A stretch of DNA of 5,033 nt, from NCBI GenBank assembly GCA_025061975.1, contig JANXBB010000004.1, positions 1-5,033 on the forward strand, read 5' to 3'. Of this stretch, positions 1-4,823 are shown piece after piece. The position numbers and the translations under genes were made by a program. Position 1 is the first letter of the stretch; every line of letters starts with the position of its first letter. Source of the stretch: Caldifarciminota bacterium. Lineage in GTDB: Bacteria > Hydrothermota > Tepidihabitantia > Tepidihabitantales > CAIPLT01. The notes under the pieces are model-generated. The model was not told the DNA's origin. It saw nothing but the letters and a program-made list of their open reading frames with translations, and did no database searches.

Positions 1-98
1 GTAAATACCGCTGGCCAACCTATAACCTTGCCGATAGCGCATTAGTAATTGGTATGTTATTATTAGTTATAAAAATAGTTTTTGTTAAAGGAAAATGA
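1..98 (+). CDS. lspA: Signal peptidase II (prolipoprotein signal peptidase), C-terminal end, partial
   Basis: Only the last 31 codons are present, read from position 3 to a TGA at 96-98; the gene begins before the window. LspA is a polytopic inner-membrane aspartyl protease that removes the signal peptide from lipidated prolipoproteins. The fragment reads RWPTYNLADSALVIG followed by a hydrophobic stretch (MLLLVIKIVFV) and a short basic end. The NLADSA block is the family's conserved C-terminal motif (FNxAD in E. coli), and its Asp is one of the two catalytic aspartates. The hydrophobic stretch after it is the last membrane helix. The stop codon overlaps the start of the cysteine desulfurase gene (ATGA, 95-98), so the two are probably cotranscribed and translationally coupled. 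The fragment is short, but motif, helix and position at the C-terminus all agree. Confidence 0.85.
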   Translation, partial: KYRWPTYNLADSALVIGMLLLVIKIVFVKGK

Positions 99-1261
99 GA
101 CGGGTTTATCTTGACAGTAATTCTACAACTCGCCTTGATCCACGAGTTTTAGAAGCTATGCTGCCGTTCTTTAAAGAATATTACGGCAACCCTTCTAATA
201 TTCATAATTTTGGACGCGAAACTAAAGAAGCAATTGAGCAAGCACGAAAAAAAGTTTCCGAATTTTTAAAATGTGACCCATTAGAGATTGTATTCACTTC
301 GTCCGGGACTGAATCCGATAATTTAGCATTGATTGGGACTTACAAAGCATATGGTGTTCAAAAAGATCATTTGATAATTTCAGCTGTTGAGCATAATGCA
401 GTTAGAAAAGCAGCATATTTTCTTAAGAAGTGGCATAATGTAAAAGTTACCGAACTACCAGTTGATCGCTATGGTCAAGTTGACCCTGATGATTTACAAA
501 AAGCAATTACCGACAAAACTTATTTAGTCTCAATAATGCATGTTAATAACGAAGTGGGGACAATTCAGCCTATTAAAGAATGTGCTGAAATTGCCCATAA
601 GTACGGTGCCTTATTTCATACCGACGCAGTTGCCAGTGCTGGTAAACTTCCGTTAGATGTTAATGAGCTTGGGGTTGATCTTTTAACAATTTCCGCTCAT
701 AAAATTCATGGCCCCAAAGGAGTTGGAGCGCTTTATATAAGGCGCGGCGTCCAAATTGAGAGTATTCTCTATGGAGGCGAACAAGAATTTGAACGTCGTC
801 CCGGAACCGAAAATGTCCCGGGAATTATCGGGCTTGGGGAGGCAGTAAAAATTGCTGATGCGGAACTAAAAGCAGGGATGCCTCAAAAAATCGCCGCACT
901 CCGCGATTATTTAGAGGCCCAAATAACTAATAATATATCGGAAGTTTGTATTAACGGGCACCCTCAAAACCGAGTGTCAAATGTTTTAAATGTTGGTTTT
1001 GCTTATATTGAAGGTGAAGCATTGCTGCTTAATTTAGATCTAGAAGGCATTGCTGTCTCGTCAGGTTCTGCTTGTTCTTCAGGTTCCGGCCAACCTTCTC
1101 ATGTGTTATTGGCAATGCGTGTGCCTCTAAAATATATTAATGCTCCGGTTCGGTTTAGTTTGGATAAATACACAACTCAAAAAGATTTAGATTATACAAT
1201 AGAGGTTTTAATAAAAGTAGTCAAACGCCTCAGAGCAATCTCTCCTTTAGGACAAATTTAG
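95..1261 (+). CDS. nifS: Cysteine desulfurase, NifS/IscS family (PLP-dependent)
   Basis: A 388-residue fold-type I PLP enzyme that converts L-cysteine to L-alanine and passes the sulfur on as a persulfide for Fe-S clusters or tRNA thiolation. Visible in order: N-terminal YLDSNSTTRLDP (5-16), YGNPSNIH (30-37), TSSGTESDN (68-76, phosphate-binding region), EH at 99-100 (PLP-stacking His), NNEVGTIQP (151-159), HTDA at 175-178 with Asp177 for the pyridine nitrogen, SAHKIHGPKG with Schiff-base Lys203, RRPGTEN (234-240), and SSGSACSSGS with catalytic Cys327. The length suits a NifS-like enzyme without the extra C-terminal tail of IscS. An Ala (A180) stands where the family normally has a PLP-contacting Gln after HTDAV. 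The start at 95 fits the family N-terminus, overlaps the lspA stop, and has AAAGGA only 2 nt upstream, so coupling is likely. No IscU-type scaffold is visible nearby, so its acceptor is unknown. Confidence 0.95.
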   Translation: MRRVYLDSNSTTRLDPRVLEAMLPFFKEYYGNPSNIHNFGRETKEAIEQARKKVSEFLKCDPLEIVFTSSGTESDNLALIGTYKAYGVQKDHLIISAVEHNAVRKAAYFLKKWHNVKVTELPVDRYGQVDPDDLQKAITDKTYLVSIMHVNNEVGTIQPIKECAEIAHKYGALFHTDAVASAGKLPLDVNELGVDLLTISAHKIHGPKGVGALYIRRGVQIESILYGGEQEFERRPGTENVPGIIGLGEAVKIADAELKAGMPQKIAALRDYLEAQITNNISEVCINGHPQNRVSNVLNVGFAYIEGEALLLNLDLEGIAVSSGSACSSGSGQPSHVLLAMRVPLKYINAPVRFSLDKYTTQKDLDYTIEVLIKVVKRLRAISPLGQI

Positions 1262-1266
1262 CACTA

Positions 1267-1680
1267 CTAAACATCAAAAATTACTGTTGCCTTATATCCA
1301 TCAGGAGTAGCAGTAATTTTATAGTTATGGTAAGTCGGAGTTTTGATTTCAATTTTTATTTGATGGCGCGCAGGGTCAAAATATTCGCCGGCCACTTCTG
1401 CAGAAAGTTTTGTTTGGTTAACCACAAGAGAATTAACTTCTTTTGTAATAAAATATTCTGTTGCGAAGCGAAATAAAAGCTCCCGCAACCAGTCCATAAA
1501 AAGCTCCTCAAGGGTTTCACTTGAAATCGTGATAGTTTTTTTTGATTTTACTTCTACAGTTGATAAATCCAGGATATTATCAAAAAGCGCATATTGAGCA
1601 TTTTTAAATAAATCTTGAAGGTTTTTTCCGTAAATTTCAACTCCGAGATCAGAGGTATGATCAATATAACGGTAACGCAT
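1267..1680 (-). CDS. Archease (RtcB RNA ligase activator family)
   Basis: A 137-residue protein of the archease family, small soluble proteins that speed guanylylation and turnover of the RNA ligase RtcB in tRNA splicing or RNA repair. The family signature is clear: YIDHTSDLGVEIYG (5-18) with His8 and Asp11, LFKNAQYALFD (24-34), FMDWLRELLFRF (61-72), AGEYFDPARH (97-106), TYHNYKI (116-122) and a C-terminal VIFDV (133-137) whose Asp136 matches the conserved acidic residue near the end. The conserved acidic residues are thought to bind a divalent metal. Length is normal (about 135-145). The ATG at 1678-1680 places the HTxD motif at the usual distance from the N-terminus. No Shine-Dalgarno sequence precedes it; a promoter lies so close that the mRNA is probably leaderless. 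It converges on nifS, and no rtcB is visible in the window. Confidence 0.93.
   Translation of the reverse strand: MRYRYIDHTSDLGVEIYGKNLQDLFKNAQYALFDNILDLSTVEVKSKKTITISSETLEELFMDWLRELLFRFATEYFITKEVNSLVVNQTKLSAEVAGEYFDPARHQIKIEIKTPTYHNYKITATPDGYKATVIFDV
1277..1320. terminator. Putative bidirectional terminator hairpin inside the archease 3' coding end
   Basis: The arm AAAATTACTGTTGC (1277-1290) pairs with GTAGCAGTAATTTT (1307-1320) around a 16-nt loop. On the plus strand this is 14 pairs, including two G-U wobbles, and ends in four T, so it could stop lspA-nifS transcripts 16-59 nt after the nifS stop. On the minus strand the perfect 10-bp core remains (the wobbles become A-C mismatches) and is followed by a run of five T just before the archease stop. 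The stem is rich in A-T pairs and the plus-strand T tract is short, so efficiency is uncertain. The two genes converge with only 5 bp between their stops, leaving no other room for a terminator. Confidence 0.55.
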
Positions 1681-1683
1681 ATC

Positions 1684-1718
1684 TATAAAAAGTTTATCGA
1701 AAATGGAAAAATTGTCAA
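1684..1718 (-). promoter_or_regulatory. Sigma70-type promoter for archease, predicted near-leaderless transcript
   Basis: On the minus strand a perfect -35 box TTGACA (1718 to 1713) is followed after 16 nt by TAAACT (1696 to 1691), a 4/6 match to the -10 consensus. Initiation about 7 nt after the -10 falls near 1684, only about 4 nt before the archease ATG at 1680. This agrees with the absence of any Shine-Dalgarno sequence there and points to leaderless translation. The -35 box is clear; the -10 is mediocre and the start site is inferred. Confidence 0.55.
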
Positions 1719-1733
1719 CTCAGAAATATAAAA

Positions 1734-1897
1734 AACTGCTCCCCCACTCCTTAAACTGTTCCCAAAGCCGCTCTCTAAGCAACCTCTTAAATGACTTTGT
1801 AAGTTCTGCTATAAGTAGCACTCAAAGTTACTTCCAAAGTCGCTTCCCAAATTGCTGTCTTAACTACTCTTACAACTTACTCTCTAAATTACTCAAA
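1734..1897. repeat. Degenerate tandem array with an exact 12-bp period
   Basis: Twelve contiguous units of exactly 12 bp run from 1754 to 1897 with no insertion or deletion, for example AGTTACTTCCAA (1826-1837) followed by AGTCGCTTCCCA (1838-1849). One more unit, AACTGCTCCCCC (1734-1745), is separated from them by an 8-bp remnant. The plus-strand consensus is ARYNRCTYYCWA. Column 1 is A in all twelve units, column 2 always a purine, column 9 always a pyrimidine, and columns 3 and 8 pyrimidines in eleven. In the last two units (1874-1897) the core is displaced by about one base. By hand count the block has about 39 C against 15 G on the plus strand, a strong skew. It begins 15 bp upstream of the archease -35 box. 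It could be an eroded minisatellite, a row of protein-binding sites, or part of a transcript; the sequence does not decide. Confidence 0.8.
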
Positions 1898-1924
1898 GGG
1901 GTTGCCTAGGAAACGGTACCCCCT
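1897..1924. repeat. Imperfect GC-rich inverted repeat at the edge of the 12-bp array
   Basis: AGGGG (1897-1901) pairs with CCCCT (1920-1924); after one mismatch TGCC (1903-1906) can pair with GGTA (1915-1918) using one G-U wobble in plus-strand RNA, leaving an 8-nt loop. It contains the palindromes CCTAGG and GGTACC, which allow alternative pairings. It abuts the last 12-bp unit. On the minus strand the lower stem is followed by TTTGAG, a poor T tract, so a terminator role is doubtful. Confidence 0.4.
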
Positions 1925-1966
1925 AGAAGTAAATTTTACATAAGATAAAGAATATAAAAGGCTTAG

Positions 1967-1995
1967 CTTAAAAAATCGCTTTGAGGTTTTTAAAG
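1967..1995 (-). terminator. Weak AT-only hairpin after the yidC-jag-mnmE-usp-EIIA operon
   Basis: Read on the minus strand, CTTTAAAAA (1995-1987) pairs with TTTTTTAAG (1975-1967) at eight of nine positions around an 11-nt loop, starting 1 nt after the EIIA stop. The T6 run lies in the stem and nearly all pairs are A-T, so intrinsic termination would be weak. It is listed because it is the only hairpin directly after the operon. Confidence 0.3.
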
Positions 1996-1996
1996 T

Positions 1997-2452
1997 TTAC
2001 TCGTGAGTTTTGATAATTTCAATGACTTCTTCTTTGCTAGTAGCTTTTAAGAGTTTTTCTCGAACTTCGTCTTTGCGGATAAATTTTGAGAGTTTAGCTA
2101 GGGTAATAATATATTCGGTCTTTTTATCTTCAGGAGCGGCGATAAGAAAGATAATATGTGATGGTTTGCCGTCAAGGCTATTAAAGTCAACACCGGTTTG
2201 CGAGCGGCCGAAGATCACAACAATATTTTTGACTGCTTTAGTTCGAGCATGAGGAATTGCTACGCCTTGGCCGATGCCGGTACTTTCTAAATTCTCGCGT
2301 TTTAAGATTGCTTCAAAAAATTCATTGGGATCGGAAATCATGTTTTTTTCGATTAAAATTTGACTAAGTTCTTTAATTACAGAAATTTTATCACTGCTTT
2401 TAATGTCTAAAATAATTCCTTCGGGAACGATTAGTTCAGATATTTTTTTCAT
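1997..2452 (-). CDS. PTS EIIA domain protein, fructose/nitrogen (PtsN-like) type
   Basis: A 151-residue single-domain EIIA of the mannitol/fructose/Ntr class, a cytoplasmic phosphocarrier that takes phosphate from HPr (or NPr) on a histidine. The diagnostic block LKRENLESTGIGQGVAIPHA (50-69) contains the phosphorylatable His68, and the fold continues with VVIFGRSQTGVDFNSLDG (78-95), IIFLIAAPED (100-109) and a C-terminal helix ending EEVIEIIKTH. Length matches free-standing PtsN-type proteins. No EIIB or EIIC gene is adjacent, which favours regulation over sugar transport, though partners may be elsewhere. The ATG start has a GAGGT Shine-Dalgarno sequence 6 nt upstream. It is the last gene of the operon, 12 nt after the Usp-like gene, and the pairing suggests a joint signalling role (inference). 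Its class is sure; calling it ptsN proper is not. Confidence 0.9.
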   Translation of the reverse strand: MKKISELIVPEGIILDIKSSDKISVIKELSQILIEKNMISDPNEFFEAILKRENLESTGIGQGVAIPHARTKAVKNIVVIFGRSQTGVDFNSLDGKPSHIIFLIAAPEDKKTEYIITLAKLSKFIRKDEVREKLLKATSKEEVIEIIKTHE

Positions 2453-2457
2453 ATTTT

Positions 2458-2465
2458 ACCTCACT
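2458..2465 (-). promoter_or_regulatory. Ribosome binding site of the EIIA gene, in a repeated 12-nt spacer
   Basis: AGTGAGGT on the minus strand, with its first base in the TAA stop of the Usp-like gene and five bases between its end and the ATG at 2452. The 12-nt spacer has the same design as the one before the Usp-like gene (2894-2905). Confidence 0.75.
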
Positions 2466-2893
2466 TAATTTTTATTTAGATTTTCTTTTTTTAAGGTTTT
2501 AGAAATTGGAAAAATCAAAACTGGGATACCAAGTTCTTTGAGAAGTCTTGGGATTTGAAGTTTTATATTATCGGGCAAGACCAAAAGATCGATTTTATAA
2601 CTAAGAGCAATTTCGATAATTTTACTGGTTAAGGTTTTTTGATTTACTTTATCAAGTTCTTCTAATAAAAGCGAAATTTTTCTGTCAGCTTCAAAGGCAT
2701 CTTCTTCTAATTCGTATAGTTTACGCCACGCATGTTCTTCGGCACGCGTTTTAAGATGAGTTTTAGCTTGTGGAATAATTGTCAAGGCAAAAAGCCGTGC
2801 GTTATAAAAATTAGTTAATTCTAAGGTAAACTTTGAAAGTAACGGAAGTTCGGTCCGGGAGCTTAAATAAATTAAAATATTTTTTATTGTCAT
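2465..2893 (-). CDS. Divergent universal stress protein (UspA-like) domain, probably not ATP-binding
   Basis: A 142-residue cytoplasmic protein with the alpha/beta pattern of the UspA family. A first strand, NILIYLSS (5-12), leads to a helix and second strand (NARLFALTII, 31-40). After a long charged helical stretch (45-82) comes the Usp-like end: a helix and strand (SKIIEIALSYKIDLLVLPD, 90-108), then LLKELGIPVLIFP (117-129), which resembles the family's terminal CPVLVV strand. The Asp usual after strand 1 and the glycine-rich GxxG...G(S/T) nucleotide loop are absent, so ATP binding is unlikely and the family call rests on fold pattern. It lies 12 nt after mnmE and 12 nt before the EIIA gene, with a good Shine-Dalgarno sequence (GAGGT). 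A partner or sensor for the EIIA protein is a possible role. The tail is Lys/Asn-rich (LKKENLNKN). Confidence 0.6.
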   Translation of the reverse strand: MTIKNILIYLSSRTELPLLSKFTLELTNFYNARLFALTIIPQAKTHLKTRAEEHAWRKLYELEEDAFEADRKISLLLEELDKVNQKTLTSKIIEIALSYKIDLLVLPDNIKLQIPRLLKELGIPVLIFPISKTLKKENLNKN

Positions 2894-2897
2894 ATAA

Positions 2898-2905
2898 ACC
2901 TCACT
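2898..2905 (-). promoter_or_regulatory. Ribosome binding site of the Usp-like gene, in a repeated 12-nt spacer
   Basis: AGTGAGGT on the minus strand follows directly on the mnmE TAA stop, with four bases before the ATG at 2893. The octamer and spacer length match the site before the EIIA gene. Confidence 0.75.
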
Positions 2906-4279
2906 TTATTTACCAATACAAAATCGTTTAAATATTTCATCTAAAACTTCTTCGGTACTAACAGGCCGAGTAATTTTTCCTAGCTCGTCTAAAGCATTTC
3001 TTAGATTAAAAATTACGGTTTCAAAATAATTTTCCGCAAGCGCCTTGGAAAGTAAGTCAATTACATTCTGTAAAATAAGAATATGACGCTCGTTTAGTAA
3101 AAAATCAGATTTGAGTCCTTTAAGTTTTCGCTCAAAATTTTTTACAAGAGCAGCTTTAAGCATCGAAATTCCTTGATTATATTTTGCCGAAACTAAATAC
3201 AACTTTTTTGCCGGCAATTTATTATAATCAAGTTTTTTCGGCCGGTCAATCTTGTTTATAACCCATAGTGTTGGTTTTTCTTTTAGTGAATTTATAACTA
3301 ACTCATCAGCACGGGTTAAAGGTTTAGAGTTATCAAACACCGCAATTAAAATATCAGCTTTTGAGATCCAATCTTGAGTGCGCCGAATTCCTAAAGCTTC
3401 AATCTTTTTCTGCCCTTCAATGTGCCGTAAGATCTTTATTCCACAGGTGTCAATAAAATGAAAGACAATTCCTCCAAGGACTGTAGATTGTTCGATACTA
3501 TCACGGGTTGTGCCGGGAATCGAAGTAACGATCGCTTTATCTTCACCTAAAAGCCTATTAAAAAGTGAAGATTTACCAACATTAGCTTTTCCCACAATTG
3601 CGCAATATACGCCACAAGACAAAAAAGATAACTGTTGATTTTGATCAATTTGGGTTTTAAGTTCGTGTCGTACTTCTTTGAGGTGTTTTTTTAACTCATA
3701 AAACCTTGCAAACGCTTCGGTAGAATTTTCTTCAAATTCTAAAAGGTTTTCTAATTCTACAAGAGCATTTTTTATCTTTGTGCGCAATTCTTCAATATAT
3801 TTGGTAAAGCTGCCCTGAAGAAGTGCTAACGCTGAACGGTAAGCAAGTTCATTTTGAGCAGTAGTAAGTGCTAAGACTGCTTCAGCTTGGGTTAAGTCAA
3901 TTTTGCCATTAAGAAAGCGCCGACGGGTAAACTCCCCCGGTTCTGAAAGCCGAGCGCCGATTTTTGTAAGAACTTGTAAGATTTTCGGTGCTACGTAATT
4001 GCCTCCGTGACATGATATTTCGACCATATCTTCCCCGGTATAACTGTGCGGGGCCCGAAAAATTGATACTAAGACTTCGTCCAAGACTTCATTTGTGTCC
4101 GGGTCGATTATTGTGCCATAATGAATTGTATGTGATGGAACTTCACGAAGACTTTTTTGTCCTCGAAATATTTGATCTGCAATTCTTATTGCATCGGGGC
4201 CAGAAATCCGAATGACATTTATTGCTGAAACTCCGGATGCGGTTGCAATAGCAGTTATTGTATCGTAGCTTGGTGACAC
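2906..4279 (-). CDS. mnmE: tRNA uridine-5-carboxymethylaminomethyl modification GTPase MnmE (TrmE)
   Basis: A 457-residue protein, the normal MnmE length (E. coli 454). With MnmG it builds the aminomethyl-type group at C5 of wobble uridine in certain tRNAs, using a folate one-carbon unit and GTP. The N-terminal folate/dimerisation domain (about 1-120) shows DTITAIATASG, RISGPDA, SCHGGNY and PGEFTRR; helical parts flank the G domain (about 222-380). G motifs: GKANVGKSS (230-238) with potassium-loop Asn233, PGTTRD (255-260), DTCG (277-280), NKID (342-345), SAK (364-366). The C-terminus is the family's FCIGK with Cys454. Oddities: DTCG replaces the usual DTAG, and there are about five extra residues between it and the equivalent of catalytic Glu282 of E. 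coli (E294). The start is GTG at 4277-4279 without a visible Shine-Dalgarno sequence, 13 nt after the jag stop, with an in-frame stop two codons upstream; translation is probably coupled to jag. Confidence 0.97.
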   Translation of the reverse strand: MSPSYDTITAIATASGVSAINVIRISGPDAIRIADQIFRGQKSLREVPSHTIHYGTIIDPDTNEVLDEVLVSIFRAPHSYTGEDMVEISCHGGNYVAPKILQVLTKIGARLSEPGEFTRRRFLNGKIDLTQAEAVLALTTAQNELAYRSALALLQGSFTKYIEELRTKIKNALVELENLLEFEENSTEAFARFYELKKHLKEVRHELKTQIDQNQQLSFLSCGVYCAIVGKANVGKSSLFNRLLGEDKAIVTSIPGTTRDSIEQSTVLGGIVFHFIDTCGIKILRHIEGQKKIEALGIRRTQDWISKADILIAVFDNSKPLTRADELVINSLKEKPTLWVINKIDRPKKLDYNKLPAKKLYLVSAKYNQGISMLKAALVKNFERKLKGLKSDFLLNERHILILQNVIDLLSKALAENYFETVIFNLRNALDELGKITRPVSTEEVLDEIFKRFCIGK

Positions 4280-4292
4280 GATTTATATGAAG

Positions 4293-4823
4293 TTATTCTT
4301 TAGATTCAATCGGAGCGATAATTACTGTCTTACGGCGACCGGTTCCAACCGCATAGACACGAACTGTGCCTAAAGTTAAAAGTTCGTTTTCTACCATTTG
4401 ATATTCTTTGTCGGTCAACATGTCTAATGCCATTTCCCGTTTGGTTTCGGATACGATTTTTGCTACTGCCAAAGCTTTCTTTTTGAGAAAATTTTCCTGC
4501 TTTTTACGGTAACCGGAAATGTCCACAAAAATGTTAAGCGTTAAGTCGGGATAACGATGTTTCATAATTTGAGTGACTAACGCTTGAATTGCCATTACGG
4601 TTTGACCTTTATGCCCAATTAAAAGACCGTCCGAACGACGACTGCGTACATTAATATAACATGTGCCGTCTTCTAAAATTTTACTTTGGGTTCGAGCTTT
4701 AATACCCATTAAAGTTACTAAGTCATGGACAGTAGTTCTGATTTCTTCTAAAAGGTCTTCGGTATTCAAAGGTTCCTTTTGATTATTTGATTCTTGACTG
4801 TTACGGTTTTTGTTTTCGGCCAT
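4293..4823 (-). CDS. jag: KH-domain RNA-binding protein Jag/KhpB, short form with degenerate R3H motif
   Basis: A 176-residue cytoplasmic RNA-binding protein, normally encoded just after yidC as here; in Gram-positive bacteria KhpB acts with KhpA on RNA and cell elongation or division. A polar Asn/Gln/Glu-rich N-terminus (1-22) precedes the KH domain with the loop GLLIGHKGQT (66-75; GxxG at 70-73) and the following helix and VDISGYR. The R3H-like domain (about 125-172) retains EMALDMLTDKEY and a final VIIAP strand, but the signature R-x3-H is replaced by Tyr141 and Glu145. The N-terminal Jag_N domain of many homologues is absent. The ATG at 4823 is supported by an excellent GAGGAGGAG site, although it lies 58 nt inside the end of yidC; the next Met (residue 39) would cut into the conserved part. 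mnmE follows after 13 nt. Confidence 0.9.
   Translation of the reverse strand: MAENKNRNSQESNNQKEPLNTEDLLEEIRTTVHDLVTLMGIKARTQSKILEDGTCYINVRSRRSDGLLIGHKGQTVMAIQALVTQIMKHRYPDLTLNIFVDISGYRKKQENFLKKKALAVAKIVSETKREMALDMLTDKEYQMVENELLTLGTVRVYAVGTGRRKTVIIAPIESKE

Larger units (their letters stand above)
1681..1996. other. 316-bp intergenic region without a convincing gene
   Basis: This gap separates the end of the EIIA gene from the start of archease, both on the minus strand. Minus-strand order: a weak AT hairpin after the EIIA stop (1995-1967), about 40 bp of AT-rich sequence with nothing recognisable, an imperfect GC-rich inverted repeat (1924-1897), a 12-bp periodic tandem array (1897-1734), then the archease promoter (1718-1684). 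No tRNA, rRNA or known riboswitch pattern was recognised. An open frame at 1703-1909 on the plus strand is considered a by-product of the repeat. Confidence 0.7.

Noticed and set aside
1734..1897. CRISPR array
   Set aside because: Units are 12 bp, contiguous and variable, without unique spacers, and no cas gene is present.
1703..1909. A 68-codon plus-strand open frame across the 12-bp array
   Set aside because: It has no ribosome site, lies over the archease promoter, and stays open because the repeat consensus in that phase contains no stop; the conserved columns show no codon rhythm. A Ser/Asn-led four-residue periodicity follows automatically from the DNA repeat.
1999..2008. ACTCGTGAGT palindrome at the EIIA 3' end as a terminator or operator
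   Set aside because: The stem is only 4 bp with a 2-nt loop, has no useful T tract, and lies in coding sequence.
2010..2252. Plus-strand open frame opposite the EIIA gene
   Set aside because: It is antisense to a protein with clear family motifs; no ribosome site or recognisable sequence.
3988..4215. Plus-strand open frame opposite mnmE
   Set aside because: It lies antisense to the conserved N-terminal domain of MnmE and has no features of its own.
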